Assembly: GCF_000022025.1 (NCBI RefSeq)
Contig: NC_011886.1
Location: forward strand, 2,118,980 to 2,182,979
Source: Pseudarthrobacter chlorophenolicus A6
Lineage (GTDB): Bacteria > Actinomycetota > Actinomycetes > Actinomycetales > Micrococcaceae
Direction: 5' to 3'
Length of the DNA: 64,000 nt
This document shows, one piece after another, positions 8,374 to 16,503 of this stretch. The stretch's first letter is position 1. The number at the start of each line of letters is the position of its first letter. The notes under the pieces were generated by a model. The model worked only from the letters and a program-made list of their open reading frames with translations. It did not search any database and was not told the origin of the DNA. A program made the translations under genes and the position numbers.

Positions 8374-9417
8374 TCAGCGGACGATGAGCAGGGCGGCCGC
8401 AAGGCCCAGGACCGCAATCAGCAGCCACGATGCCAGCGCCGCCAGCAGGGCCCGCCCGCCGGTCAGCAGCAACGTACGGATCCGCACCGCTGACCCCAGG
8501 CCGAAGAGCGCGGCCCCAAGCAGCACGTCCTGCAGCATCGCCCCCGCCTCCAGCCACCCGTCCGCCAACCACCCGGTGGAGCGCAGCGCCACCATGGCCA
8601 CGAATCCCAGTACGAACAGCGGCACCACAGGCGGCAGGCCAGCGTCGTCCCCGGCAGGCCGGAGTGAGATCCGGTGGTGCGCCCCCGCCAGCGCCGTCAC
8701 GGGCGCCAGGAGCAGCACCCTGGTGAGTTTGACGACGACGGCGATCGCCAGGGCCGCGGGGCCGGCAGTTTGCGCCGTGGCCACCACCTGCCCCACATCG
8801 TGCACGGACGCGCCAGTCCAGGCGCCGAAAACCTCGGCGCTGAGCCGGAGCGGGTGGACCAGCAGGGGCAGGACGCCGATGGCCAGGGTGCCGCACAGGG
8901 TCACCAGCGCCACCGGCAGTACCGTGTCCACATGCCGGATGCGCCGTACCGCCGCCATCGCGCCGATGGCTGAGGCCCCGCAGATGGAGAACCCGGTGGC
9001 CACCAGCAGCGCTGTCACCGGCGGCAGCCTGAACAGCCGGGAGATCAGGTACGTGCCGCCGAAACTTGCCGCGACCACGGCAGTGATCAGTACCAGCGCC
9101 AGCCAGCCGAGGTCCAGGACGTCGCCGATGCCCACTTTCAGGCCCAGCAGCACGATTCCGCCGCGCATCAGGTGCTTGCCTGCGAAGTCCAGCCCTGGGC
9201 GGGCACGTCCTGCCGTCCACCCGCCGGTCACCGGCAGGTTGGCGGCAAGCACCCCCAAAACCACGGCCAGGGTCATCGCCGGAAGGGACGGCACCAGCGC
9301 GTGGATGAGGAAGGCGAGCACCAGGGCAACGGCCGCAGCGGCCAGGCCGGGCAGCAGCCGTGCGGCTCCCCGCGGGCGTCCCGGGCCGGGGGTGGGGGAG
9401 CTTCTGCTGACTGGCAC
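8374..9417 (-). CDS. YeiH/UPF0324 family putative sulfate exporter-type membrane protein
   Basis: A 347-residue polytopic membrane protein with about ten hydrophobic segments. Family-typical helices are present: LAVVLGVLAANLP, the FSICGASAI motif after the middle of the chain, and GASVHDVGQVVA. UPF0324 proteins are annotated as sulfate or sulfonate exporters, but the substrate of this group is not established. The start is GTG. It is 54 bases downstream of the pepN start and may be a separate unit; its own promoter region lies in the 77-base divergent gap shared with the ATP-grasp gene. Confidence 0.85.
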   Translation of the reverse strand: MPVSRSSPTPGPGRPRGAARLLPGLAAAAVALVLAFLIHALVPSLPAMTLAVVLGVLAANLPVTGGWTAGRARPGLDFAGKHLMRGGIVLLGLKVGIGDVLDLGWLALVLITAVVAASFGGTYLISRLFRLPPVTALLVATGFSICGASAIGAMAAVRRIRHVDTVLPVALVTLCGTLAIGVLPLLVHPLRLSAEVFGAWTGASVHDVGQVVATAQTAGPAALAIAVVVKLTRVLLLAPVTALAGAHHRISLRPAGDDAGLPPVVPLFVLGFVAMVALRSTGWLADGWLEAGAMLQDVLLGAALFGLGSAVRIRTLLLTGGRALLAALASWLLIAVLGLAAALLIVR

Positions 9418-9494
9418 TCACCCACTTTGCCGGACGCAGCCCGGAATGTCCGAACCGGCAGCCCGCGCCAACACGCCACAATGGAAGGCCGTTT

Positions 9495-11087
9495 ATGAAT
9501 TCGAAACAAAAAGGTGGTTGGCTATTGGGCATGTCAGACCTCTTCCAGGATTACTCCGAGGCCGCGGGCCGGACCGGAGCCTACGACGAAATGTTCGCCC
9601 CCGGGCAACAGGCCCGCCCCTCCTATGAGCAGGTGGCGGATGCGCTCCGCAAGCTCTCGCTGGCCGATGTCAGCGCCCGGGCCGATTCCATGGCCCGGAC
9701 CTTCCTGGACCGCGGCGTCACCTTTGACTTTGCGGGGGAGGAGCGGCCCTTCCCCCTGGACATCGTCCCCAGGGTCATCCCCGCTGCTGAATGGGACGTC
9801 ATGGAGCGCGGTGTGGCGCAGCGTGTCCGTGCCCTTGAGGCCTTCCTCAACGACGTGTACGACAAGATGACGGTGGTGTCCGACGGCGTGATACCGCGCC
9901 AGCTGGTGACCACCAGCGCCCACTTCCACCGGCAGGTGCACGGGTTCGAACCCGCCGGTGGCGTCCGCGTCCACATCTCCGGCATCGACGTGGTCCGCGA
10001 CGCCGCCGGGACCTTCCGTGTCCTTGAGGACAACGTCCGTGTTCCGTCGGGCGTCAGCTACGTCCTCGAGAACCGCCGTGCCATGGCCAAGGGCCTGCCG
10101 GAGGCCTTTGGCCAGCAGCTCATCCGCCCGGTCGAGGAGTACCCGCGCCGGCTGCTCTCGGCCCTGCGCAAGACCGCACCGTCGGGCGTGGACGATCCCA
10201 CCGTCGTCGTGCTCACGCCCGGCGTGTTCAACAGCGCCTACTTCGAACACACGCTGCTGGCCGGGCTGATGGGCGTGGAACTGGTTGAGGGACGCGACCT
10301 CATTTGCCGCGGCAACCGCGTGTACATGCGCACCACCGCAGGTGAACAGCGAGTGGACGTCATCTACAAGCGCATCGACGATGACTTCCTTGACCCCCTC
10401 CAGTTCCGGGCAGATTCCATGCTCGGCTGCCCCGGACTGGTCAACGCGGCCCGTGCCGGCGGCGTCACCATCGCCAACGCCGTGGGCAACGGCGTCGCGG
10501 ACGACAAACTGGTCTACAGTTACGTTCCTGACCTGATCCGCTACTACCTCAGCGAGGAGCCCATCATCGCGAACGTGGATACGTTCCGCCTCGAGGAGAA
10601 GGAAGCCAGGGAGTACACCCTGGACAACCTCGCCGAACTCGTGGTCAAGCCGGTGGACGGCTCCGGCGGCAAGGGCCTGGTCATCGGTCCGGACGCCTCC
10701 AACGACGAACTGGACGCCCTGCGCCAGCGGATCATCGCCGATCCCCGCGGCTGGATTGCCCAGCCCGTCCTTCAGCTCTCCACGGTCCCCACACTCAGTG
10801 GCGACAAGTTCGGCCCGCGGCACGTGGACCTGCGCCCGTTTGCCGTGAACGATGGCGACAACGTCTGGGTGCTACCCGGCGGCCTCACCCGCGTGGCGCT
10901 GAAGGAAGGCTCGCTGATCGTTAACTCCAGTCAGGGCGGCGGCTCCAAGGACACCTGGGTCTTGGCCGATTCGCCGCAGATGCCCGTCGAGTCCGTACCG
11001 CGGCAATCCATCTCGGTCCGCGAGCGGGTTTCCGTCTGGCCAGTGGAAAGCAACTGGCGGGACCGCCAGTCGGAGCAGCAGCAGTGA
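9495..11087 (+). CDS. Circularly permuted ATP-grasp type 2 protein
   Basis: A 530-residue ATP-grasp enzyme with circularly permuted lobes. Recognisable segments are LEDNVRVPSGVSYVLENR (near 175-195), VVKPVDGSGGKGLVIG (about 383-398, nucleotide-binding Lys/Gly loop) and HVDLRPFAV (about 442-450, metal-binding strand). ATP-grasp enzymes form acyl-phosphates and ligate a carboxylate to an amine or thiol, so a peptide or amide ligase is expected; the substrate is unknown. A GGAAGG Shine-Dalgarno sits 6 bases before the ATG at 9495; a start at 9531 (MSDLFQDY) is an alternative. First gene of an operon with the alpha-E and transglutaminase genes. Confidence 0.9.
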   Translation: MNSKQKGGWLLGMSDLFQDYSEAAGRTGAYDEMFAPGQQARPSYEQVADALRKLSLADVSARADSMARTFLDRGVTFDFAGEERPFPLDIVPRVIPAAEWDVMERGVAQRVRALEAFLNDVYDKMTVVSDGVIPRQLVTTSAHFHRQVHGFEPAGGVRVHISGIDVVRDAAGTFRVLEDNVRVPSGVSYVLENRRAMAKGLPEAFGQQLIRPVEEYPRRLLSALRKTAPSGVDDPTVVVLTPGVFNSAYFEHTLLAGLMGVELVEGRDLICRGNRVYMRTTAGEQRVDVIYKRIDDDFLDPLQFRADSMLGCPGLVNAARAGGVTIANAVGNGVADDKLVYSYVPDLIRYYLSEEPIIANVDTFRLEEKEAREYTLDNLAELVVKPVDGSGGKGLVIGPDASNDELDALRQRIIADPRGWIAQPVLQLSTVPTLSGDKFGPRHVDLRPFAVNDGDNVWVLPGGLTRVALKEGSLIVNSSQGGGSKDTWVLADSPQMPVESVPRQSISVRERVSVWPVESNWRDRQSEQQQ

Positions 11088-11144
11088 ACCGCCCCGCCCG
11101 GCCCCGTTTCTTGTCCGTTTCGGCCCCGCAGGAGGTAGCCGCGA

Positions 11145-12071
11145 ATGCTTAGCCGTATTGCCGAATCCCTATTCTGGATTGGCCGCTATGTGGAGCGGGC
11201 CGACGGCACCGCCCGCATCCTCGACGTGCACCTGGAGCGGCTCAACCACCTCCCCATGGAGGAACGCAAAAGCGTGGCCCAGGAGTTGCTCGCCGTGATG
11301 GGGGCAAGGCCGCAAAGCGACGACTTCGGCCTGCCCGAACTGCTGCACGCCCTGGCCTACGACAAGACCAGCGCCACGTCCATCGCCGGGTCCCTGGGTG
11401 CTGCCCGCGAGAACGCCCGCCGTGCCCGCGAAACGGTCTCCTCCGGGCTGTGGGAGAGCCTCAACACCACCTACTACGGGCTCAGCCAGCACCGCAAGGA
11501 CGTGGTGGGCACCTACCGGTTCTGCAACTGGACCCTGGAACGCACCGCCATGGTCAGCGGCCTGGCGGACACCACCGTCAGCCACGACGAAAGCTGGCTG
11601 TTCCTGGTCCTCGGCCGCTCACTGGAGCGGGCCGACATGACAGCCCGCATGCTGTCCACCAGGGATGTCCTGTCCGCAGGCATGTCCTGGGTCAACATGC
11701 TCCGGTGCGCCGGTGCCTACGAGTCCTTCCTCCGGACCCGCCGGGCAGCCTTCGGTGACCAGCACGCGGCCGAGTTCCTGCTCCTGGACCGGCTGTTCCC
11801 GCGCTCCATCGTCTATGCCCTGCGTGACGCCGACGAATGCCTCGCCAAGCTGGACCCCTCGGCCCAGCGCGTGGGCTTCATCAACGACGCCCGCCGGATC
11901 GTGGGCCAGGCCCGCACGTTCCTCGAGTTCCACCGGACGGACGACCTCATGTCCGAACTGCCCGAACACATGGAACGCGTGCAGAAGGCTGTGTCCCAGG
12001 CCTCGGACGCCATTTCCCGTAAGTACTTCAATCAGGCGGACGAACTGGCCTGGGTGGGAGAAGTTTCATGA
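11145..12071 (+). CDS. Alpha-E domain protein
   Basis: A 308-residue, almost entirely helical protein of the alpha-E family. It starts MLSRIAESLFWIGRYVERADGTARILD, and a similar ERADMTARML element recurs near 160-172, suggesting an internal duplication of the helical unit. No enzymatic motif of any known superfamily is evident. Alpha-E proteins are found almost always beside circularly permuted ATP-grasp and transglutaminase genes, which suggests a shared complex. AGGAGG at 11130-11135 gives an excellent ribosome site. Its stop overlaps the transglutaminase start by ATGA, so the two are translationally coupled. Confidence 0.88.
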   Translation: MLSRIAESLFWIGRYVERADGTARILDVHLERLNHLPMEERKSVAQELLAVMGARPQSDDFGLPELLHALAYDKTSATSIAGSLGAARENARRARETVSSGLWESLNTTYYGLSQHRKDVVGTYRFCNWTLERTAMVSGLADTTVSHDESWLFLVLGRSLERADMTARMLSTRDVLSAGMSWVNMLRCAGAYESFLRTRRAAFGDQHAAEFLLLDRLFPRSIVYALRDADECLAKLDPSAQRVGFINDARRIVGQARTFLEFHRTDDLMSELPEHMERVQKAVSQASDAISRKYFNQADELAWVGEVS

Positions 12072-12919
12072 CCCGGCTGAGCATCGTGCACCGGACGGCG
12101 TACAAGTACAACAAGCGCGTCACCCTCTCGTACAACGAGGCACGGATGACGCCGCTGACGGACTCCCAGCAGGTGGTCCTCGAATCGGTGGTCAAGGTGT
12201 CCCCGTCGCAGGCGGCCGTGAGCACCTACCGCGACTACTGGGGCACCAGGGTGACGGCCTTCGATATGCAGATGCCGCACGACCACCTCGAGGTCATCTC
12301 GAACATCACCGTCGAAGTCCACCGCGCCGGGAAGATCCCGTCCGAGTCCGACATCGTTGGATGGGATGTGCTGGCTTCTCCGGAAACCCTCAACACCCAC
12401 AGCGACTGGCTGCCGCAGTCACGGCTCAGCGGGCCGGGGGACGAAGTCCTGGGCATCATCCCGGGCGTTGTTGACGGAAAGAACCCGCATGAGGCCGCCA
12501 TGGCCATCTTTGCCTGGATGCGCGGCGAGATGACCTACATGTCCGGCTCCACCGCCGTCACCACCAACGCCGAAGAGGCGTGGACGCAGCGGCAGGGTGT
12601 CTGCCAGGACCTCGCGCACCTGGCCATCGGTGCCCTGCGCAGCTGCGGAATCCCCGCACGCTATGTTTCGGGTTACCTGCACCCGCGCTCCAGTGCCGGT
12701 GTGGGAGAGACAGTTGCCGGCCAGTCGCACGCCTGGCTGGAGTGGTGGGACGGCGAATGGCGCAGCTGGGACCCCACCAACCACAAGCCTGCCGGTGACT
12801 TTCACGTCACCGTGGCACGCGGAAGGGATTACCGGGACGTCTCGCCGCTGAAGGGCATCCTGTCCGGCGGCGGCGGATCGGCCCTGAACGTAAGCGTGGA
12901 GATCACCCAGCTCGCCTGA
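12068..12919 (+). CDS. Transglutaminase-like cysteine protease/ligase
   Basis: A 283-residue protein with an N-terminal beta-sandwich (Bact_transglu_N, about 1-120) and a transglutaminase core. The catalytic triad is visible: C179 in QGVCQDLAH, H221 in SHAWLEWW and D235 in SWDPTN. The fold can hydrolyse or form amide bonds. No signal peptide, so it acts in the cytosol, probably on the product of the upstream ATP-grasp enzyme. It overlaps the alpha-E gene by 4 bases. A GC-rich hairpin lies just after the stop. Confidence 0.92.
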   Translation: MTRLSIVHRTAYKYNKRVTLSYNEARMTPLTDSQQVVLESVVKVSPSQAAVSTYRDYWGTRVTAFDMQMPHDHLEVISNITVEVHRAGKIPSESDIVGWDVLASPETLNTHSDWLPQSRLSGPGDEVLGIIPGVVDGKNPHEAAMAIFAWMRGEMTYMSGSTAVTTNAEEAWTQRQGVCQDLAHLAIGALRSCGIPARYVSGYLHPRSSAGVGETVAGQSHAWLEWWDGEWRSWDPTNHKPAGDFHVTVARGRDYRDVSPLKGILSGGGGSALNVSVEITQLA

Positions 12920-12920
12920 C

Positions 12921-12950
12921 CGGTGGCGTGCGCAGGTGCGCGCGCCACCG
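12921..12950. terminator. Hairpin between convergent transglutaminase and PPOX genes
   Basis: A 13-bp stem (12921-12933 with 12938-12950) with one G-T pair and a 4-base loop. There is no clear T tract on either strand, so it is a possible bidirectional terminator. Confidence 0.5.
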
Positions 12951-12951
12951 C

Positions 12952-13419
12952 TTACTTGTGGGCGGACTTGGCCGAACTGCTGATCTGGGTCCACCAGGTC
13001 ATCGGCTCGGTGACCTTGAACCGGCGGCCGGTGACGGACTCCGGGGTAATCCGGACGAACGCGTCCTTCCGGCCCGCCTGCCAGGGGAAGAGGTAGAGCC
13101 GGGACGTGTCCAGGACGTCCTCGGCCCCCTTCACCACTTCCGCGGTTCCCTTGACCACCACGCTCCAGGCGAGGCCGCTCTCCGGATCTACGCCGTCGGC
13201 CTCCACCGCCACGGCCGCGTCTCCTGACGCGGCCGACAGCTTGGTGCCCTGGCCCGTGCGGAACACCACCGTGCCGCCGTCCACCGTGTAATTGATGGGG
13301 AAGATATCCGGGCGGCCGTCCGAGAGGACGGCCAGCCTGCCCACGGAGACGGTGCGCAGCATGGCCCAGCATTCGTGGTGCTCGAGGTTCTGGACGTCAG
13401 GTGATGACTCGTTGCTCAT
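12952..13419 (-). CDS. Pyridoxamine 5'-phosphate oxidase (PPOX) family flavin-binding protein
   Basis: A 155-residue split-barrel protein. Conserved elements are the N-terminal helix with CWAMLRTVSVGRLAV, the strand FPINYTVDGGTVVFRTGQGTK, and SVVVKGTAEVV. The Lys/Thr pair after FRTG is typical of FMN or F420 phosphate binding in this family. Members range from flavin reductases to F420 oxidoreductases, and the substrate cannot be assigned. It is 18 bases downstream of the zinc-ribbon SDR gene on the same strand. It also has its own TATGCT hexamer 6 bases before the ATG, so it may be transcribed independently as a leaderless mRNA. Confidence 0.82.
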   Translation of the reverse strand: MSNESSPDVQNLEHHECWAMLRTVSVGRLAVLSDGRPDIFPINYTVDGGTVVFRTGQGTKLSAASGDAAVAVEADGVDPESGLAWSVVVKGTAEVVKGAEDVLDTSRLYLFPWQAGRKDAFVRITPESVTGRRFKVTEPMTWWTQISSSAKSAHK

Positions 13420-13425
13420 GCCGTG

Positions 13426-13431
13426 AGCATA
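13426..13431 (-). promoter_or_regulatory. -10 hexamer of the PPOX gene (leaderless start)
   Basis: TATGCT on the minus strand, 6 bases before the ATG; it sits in the 18-base gap after the SDR stop codon. Confidence 0.4.
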
Positions 13432-13437
13432 CGCCTT

Positions 13438-14889
13438 TCACCAGGGGCTGGGCTTGTAATCCTTGAGGAAGACGCCGTACTGGTCTTCTCCGTTTTCACC
13501 CATGACAATGGGGTCGTAGACCCGCGCTGCACCGTCCACCAGGTCCAGCGGAGCGTGGAAGCCCTCCTCCATCAGCCGGACCTTCGTGTAGTGGGGCCGC
13601 TCATCGGTGATCCAGCCGGTGTCCACGGCGGTCATCAGGATGCCGTCGGTATCGAGCATCTCCTGCGCGCTGGTCCTGGTCATCATGTTCAGCGCTGCTT
13701 TAGCCATGTTGGTGTGCGGGTGGCCGGGGCCCTTGTAGGCCCGGGAGAACTGGCCTTCCATGGCGGAGACATTCACGATGTACTTGCGGTGTGCCGTGGA
13801 ACGCTGTATGGCACCACGGAGGCGGCTGACCAGCAGGAACGGGGCTGTGACGTTGCAGAGCTGGACTTCAAGCATCTCCAGCGGGTCCACCTCGTCCACC
13901 ACCTGAGTCCAGCTGTTGATGGTGGCCAGGTCCGGAACCAGGCCGCCGGCGTCGATGGCCGTCCCCGCCGCGATGCGTTCCAGTGAGGCGGAACCGGTGG
14001 AGAGTGCCAGTGACGTCACAGCATCCCCGGCGAGGACGGGGTGCTCGGTCACGCTGCCGGCCAGCGCCAGCGGATGCTTGTCATGGGCGTGGCCGAATGT
14101 CAGCAGTTCCGGTCCGCCGTTGGCCTGCTCCAGTGCGGCAGGCAGCGGTTCGTCCTCGGCATCCACCAGTGGCTTGTAGGCGTTGCCGGTGCGGCGGACG
14201 GTCTGGGCGGCGTTGTTGATGATGATGTCCAGCGGCCCGGCCTCGTTAAGGGAGTCGGTCAGCGCCATGACCTGGGACGGGTCGCGGAGGTCGATGCCCA
14301 CAATCCGCAGCCGGTGCAGCCACTCGGCGCTGTCCTCCATGGCAGCGAACCGCCGTGCGGCGTCCTTGGGGAACCGGGTGGTGATGGTGGTGTGGGCTCC
14401 GTCCCGCAGCAGCCGGAGGGCGATGTACATGCCGATCTTGGCGCGGCCGCCGGTCAGCAGGGCCCTCCGGCCGTTGAGATCGGTCCGTGCATCGCGCTTG
14501 CTGTGGCTGAACGCCGCACATTCCGGGCACAGCTGGTGGTAGAAGGCGTCGACCTGGGTGTAGTGCTTCTTGCAGATGTAACAGGGGCGGGACCGGATGA
14601 GGTGGCCGGCCACTTCGCCGGTGGCGGAGGTAGCGAGTTTGTTCCCGCGCGTCTCGTCGTCGATCCGGTCCGGGGCGGCCGTGGCCGTCAGGGCAATGAC
14701 GGCCCGGTCGGCGTCGGCAATCATGTCGCGCTTGGTGACCCTGCGGTGGCGTTTGACCGCTTTGAACATTTTGCCGGTGGCCCGGCGCACCGAGATGTAG
14801 TCAGGGTGCTCCTCGTCGTAGACGTGGATGGTGTTCAGGACCTTGAGGCAGGCCTGGATTTCCTCAGGGGTCAGGTCGGGGGAGCTCAT
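13438..14889 (-). CDS. SDR-fold protein with N-terminal zinc-ribbon-like domain
   Basis: A 483-residue protein. Residues 1-100 are charged and helical. C103-x2-C106 and C121-x2-C124 form a zinc-ribbon-like knuckle. An SDR Rossmann domain follows, with the cofactor loop TGGRAKIG at 146-153 and an NNAAQT motif. The active-site region reads IVNVSAMEGQF then HTNMAKAALN: Ser and Lys are kept, but Thr occupies the position of the catalytic Tyr in YxxxK. Classical dehydrogenase chemistry is thus doubtful. A TAAAAT hexamer lies 7 bases before the ATG. The domain pairing is unusual; I know no characterised member. Confidence 0.8.
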   Translation of the reverse strand: MSSPDLTPEEIQACLKVLNTIHVYDEEHPDYISVRRATGKMFKAVKRHRRVTKRDMIADADRAVIALTATAAPDRIDDETRGNKLATSATGEVAGHLIRSRPCYICKKHYTQVDAFYHQLCPECAAFSHSKRDARTDLNGRRALLTGGRAKIGMYIALRLLRDGAHTTITTRFPKDAARRFAAMEDSAEWLHRLRIVGIDLRDPSQVMALTDSLNEAGPLDIIINNAAQTVRRTGNAYKPLVDAEDEPLPAALEQANGGPELLTFGHAHDKHPLALAGSVTEHPVLAGDAVTSLALSTGSASLERIAAGTAIDAGGLVPDLATINSWTQVVDEVDPLEMLEVQLCNVTAPFLLVSRLRGAIQRSTAHRKYIVNVSAMEGQFSRAYKGPGHPHTNMAKAALNMMTRTSAQEMLDTDGILMTAVDTGWITDERPHYTKVRLMEEGFHAPLDLVDGAARVYDPIVMGENGEDQYGVFLKDYKPSPW

Positions 14890-14896
14890 TGGGTCA

Positions 14897-14902
14897 ATTT
14901 TA
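14897..14902 (-). promoter_or_regulatory. -10 hexamer of the zinc-ribbon SDR gene (leaderless start)
   Basis: TAAAAT on the minus strand, 7 bases before the ATG at 14889, with no Shine-Dalgarno. Confidence 0.5.
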
Positions 14903-14930
14903 CAGCGTGCATACAGGCCATCATGACTGA

Positions 14931-14965
14931 AGGACCGCCGGCGCCGTGCAGGCGCCGCCGGTCCT
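14931..14965 (-). terminator. Perfect 15-bp hairpin downstream of glgC
   Basis: Arms 14931-14945 and 14951-14965 pair perfectly around a 5-base loop. It lies between the glgC stop and the SDR promoter. There is no T tract, so termination may be weak or of the actinobacterial I-shaped type. Confidence 0.6.
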
Positions 14966-14988
14966 TCGGCCAGGTGTCAGGGGGGGTG

Positions 14989-16401
14989 TCAGGAGACGCG
15001 CGCCCCGGGGGAAGCTTCGGCAGCGGCAGCGGCGGCGTGGGTCCTGGCCACCTTGTCCACCGATTCGCGCACCTCCGGGTATTGGTCCGCGGCCGCCTTT
15101 ACGGCGTTGGGGACCAGGTGCAGGTTCTTGGCGGCCAGCTGGCGCTCATGTTCGCCGGGTTCCGGGACTTCCTGGTACTTGGACAGAACGGTGATCCCGG
15201 AATCGGTGACCTTGAAGCCGCGGGCCCGGTCCAGCTCCGGGTCCAAACCGATGGCAGCGCCGGCCGGCACCTTGACGTTCTTGTCAATGATGGCCCGGTT
15301 GATCACCGCGCCCTCGCCCACCTGTACTTTGTCCATCAGCACGGAGTCGATGACCCGGCTGCTGGTTGCCACGTACACGTCGTTGGAGAGGACGGACCCC
15401 TCCACCACGCCGCCGGAGATCACCACGCCGCTTGAGACGATCGAATCCAGGGCGGTGCCCACCGTGTTGTTGAGGCCGCGGACAAACTTGGCGGGCGGGG
15501 AAATGCTCTGCCGCGTGTAAATGGGCCATTCGGAGTTGTAGAGGTTGAACACCGGCAGCGGGGAGATGAGGTCCATGTGGGCGTCGTAGAAGGAGTCGAT
15601 GGTGCCTACGTCGCGCCAGTAGGTGCGGTCGCGTTCGGTGGAACCGGGGATCTCGTTGAGCGTGAAGTCGTAAACGCCCGCCTCGCCCTGGTTGACGAAG
15701 TAGGGGATGATGTCGCCGCCCATGTCGTGCTTGGTGTCGAGGCGTTCGGCGTCCACGTGCAGGGCGGCCACCAGGGCGTCGGCGTCGAACACGTAGTTGC
15801 CCATGGAGGCGAGGAACTGGGACGGATCCGCTGCGAGCCCGGGAGTGCTGGCCGGCTTCTCCACGAATGCCGCGATCTTCTGCGGATCGTTCTGGTCCAC
15901 CTCGATGACGCCGAACTGGTCGGCCATGTTCAGTGGCTGGCGGACGGCGGCAACGGTTGCCTTGGCTCCGCTGTGGACGTGCTGCTCCACCATCTGGGCG
16001 AAGTCCATGCGGTAGACGTGGTCTGCACCGACCACGACGACGATGTCGGGGTTGGCGTCGTGGATCAGGTTCAGGGACTGGTAGATGGCGTTGGCGCTGC
16101 CCAGGAACCAGCTCTTGCCGACGCGCTGCTGGGCGGGGACGGAAGCGACGTAGTTCCCCAGCTGCGTGGACATGCGCCAGGCTTCGGAAATATGCCGGTC
16201 GAGGCTATGGGATTTGTACTGCGTGAGGACCACAATTTGCAGGTAGCGCGAATTCACCAGGTTGGAAATCGCAAAATCGATAAGGCGGTAGCTGCCGGCG
16301 AAAGGCACCGCGGGCTTCGCCCGGTCTGCCGTCAGTGGCATCAGTCTGTTTCCCTCGCCACCTGCGAGGACAATGGCCAGGACTTTTTTATTCAACGGCA
16401 T
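14989..16401 (-). CDS. glgC: Glucose-1-phosphate adenylyltransferase GlgC
   Basis: A 470-residue enzyme making ADP-glucose from ATP and glucose-1-phosphate for glycogen or maltose-1-phosphate synthesis. The nucleotidyltransferase domain opens with [17 protein letters not shown] and then RAKPAVPF (activator/ATP site). [13 protein letters not shown] holds the catalytic Asp region and AFVEKP the sugar-phosphate Lys. A left-handed beta-helix domain begins near 300. The C-terminal 40 residues form an Ala-rich extension. GGAGCG lies 8-13 bases before the ATG. Divergent from glgA, its metabolic partner, across a 102-base gap. Confidence 0.95.
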   Translation of the reverse strand: MPLNKKVLAIVLAGGEGNRLMPLTADRAKPAVPFAGSYRLIDFAISNLVNSRYLQIVVLTQYKSHSLDRHISEAWRMSTQLGNYVASVPAQQRVGKSWFLGSANAIYQSLNLIHDANPDIVVVVGADHVYRMDFAQMVEQHVHSGAKATVAAVRQPLNMADQFGVIEVDQNDPQKIAAFVEKPASTPGLAADPSQFLASMGNYVFDADALVAALHVDAERLDTKHDMGGDIIPYFVNQGEAGVYDFTLNEIPGSTERDRTYWRDVGTIDSFYDAHMDLISPLPVFNLYNSEWPIYTRQSISPPAKFVRGLNNTVGTALDSIVSSGVVISGGVVEGSVLSNDVYVATSSRVIDSVLMDKVQVGEGAVINRAIIDKNVKVPAGAAIGLDPELDRARGFKVTDSGITVLSKYQEVPEPGEHERQLAAKNLHLVPNAVKAAADQYPEVRESVDKVARTHAAAAAAEASPGARVS

Positions 16402-16490
16402 AGTGGTCGCTCCTGTACGCCTTCGTAACTCCCCAAGACAGTCCGGTACGCCCGGACTCCTTCACACTAGAACAGTTATGCGTGAAGGAC

Positions 16491-16496
16491 TACCTT
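16491..16496 (+). promoter_or_regulatory. -10 hexamer of glgA (leaderless start)
   Basis: TACCTT, 7 bases before the GTG at 16504. The competing TTG at 16495 lies inside this hexamer. Confidence 0.5.
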
Positions 16497-16503
16497 GGGT
16501 CTT

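Noticed and set aside
16495..16503. TTG start for glgA
   Set aside because: It lies inside the TACCTT hexamer; GTG 16504 gives the family N terminus and leaderless spacing, though AAGGA 5 bases before the TTG leaves some doubt.
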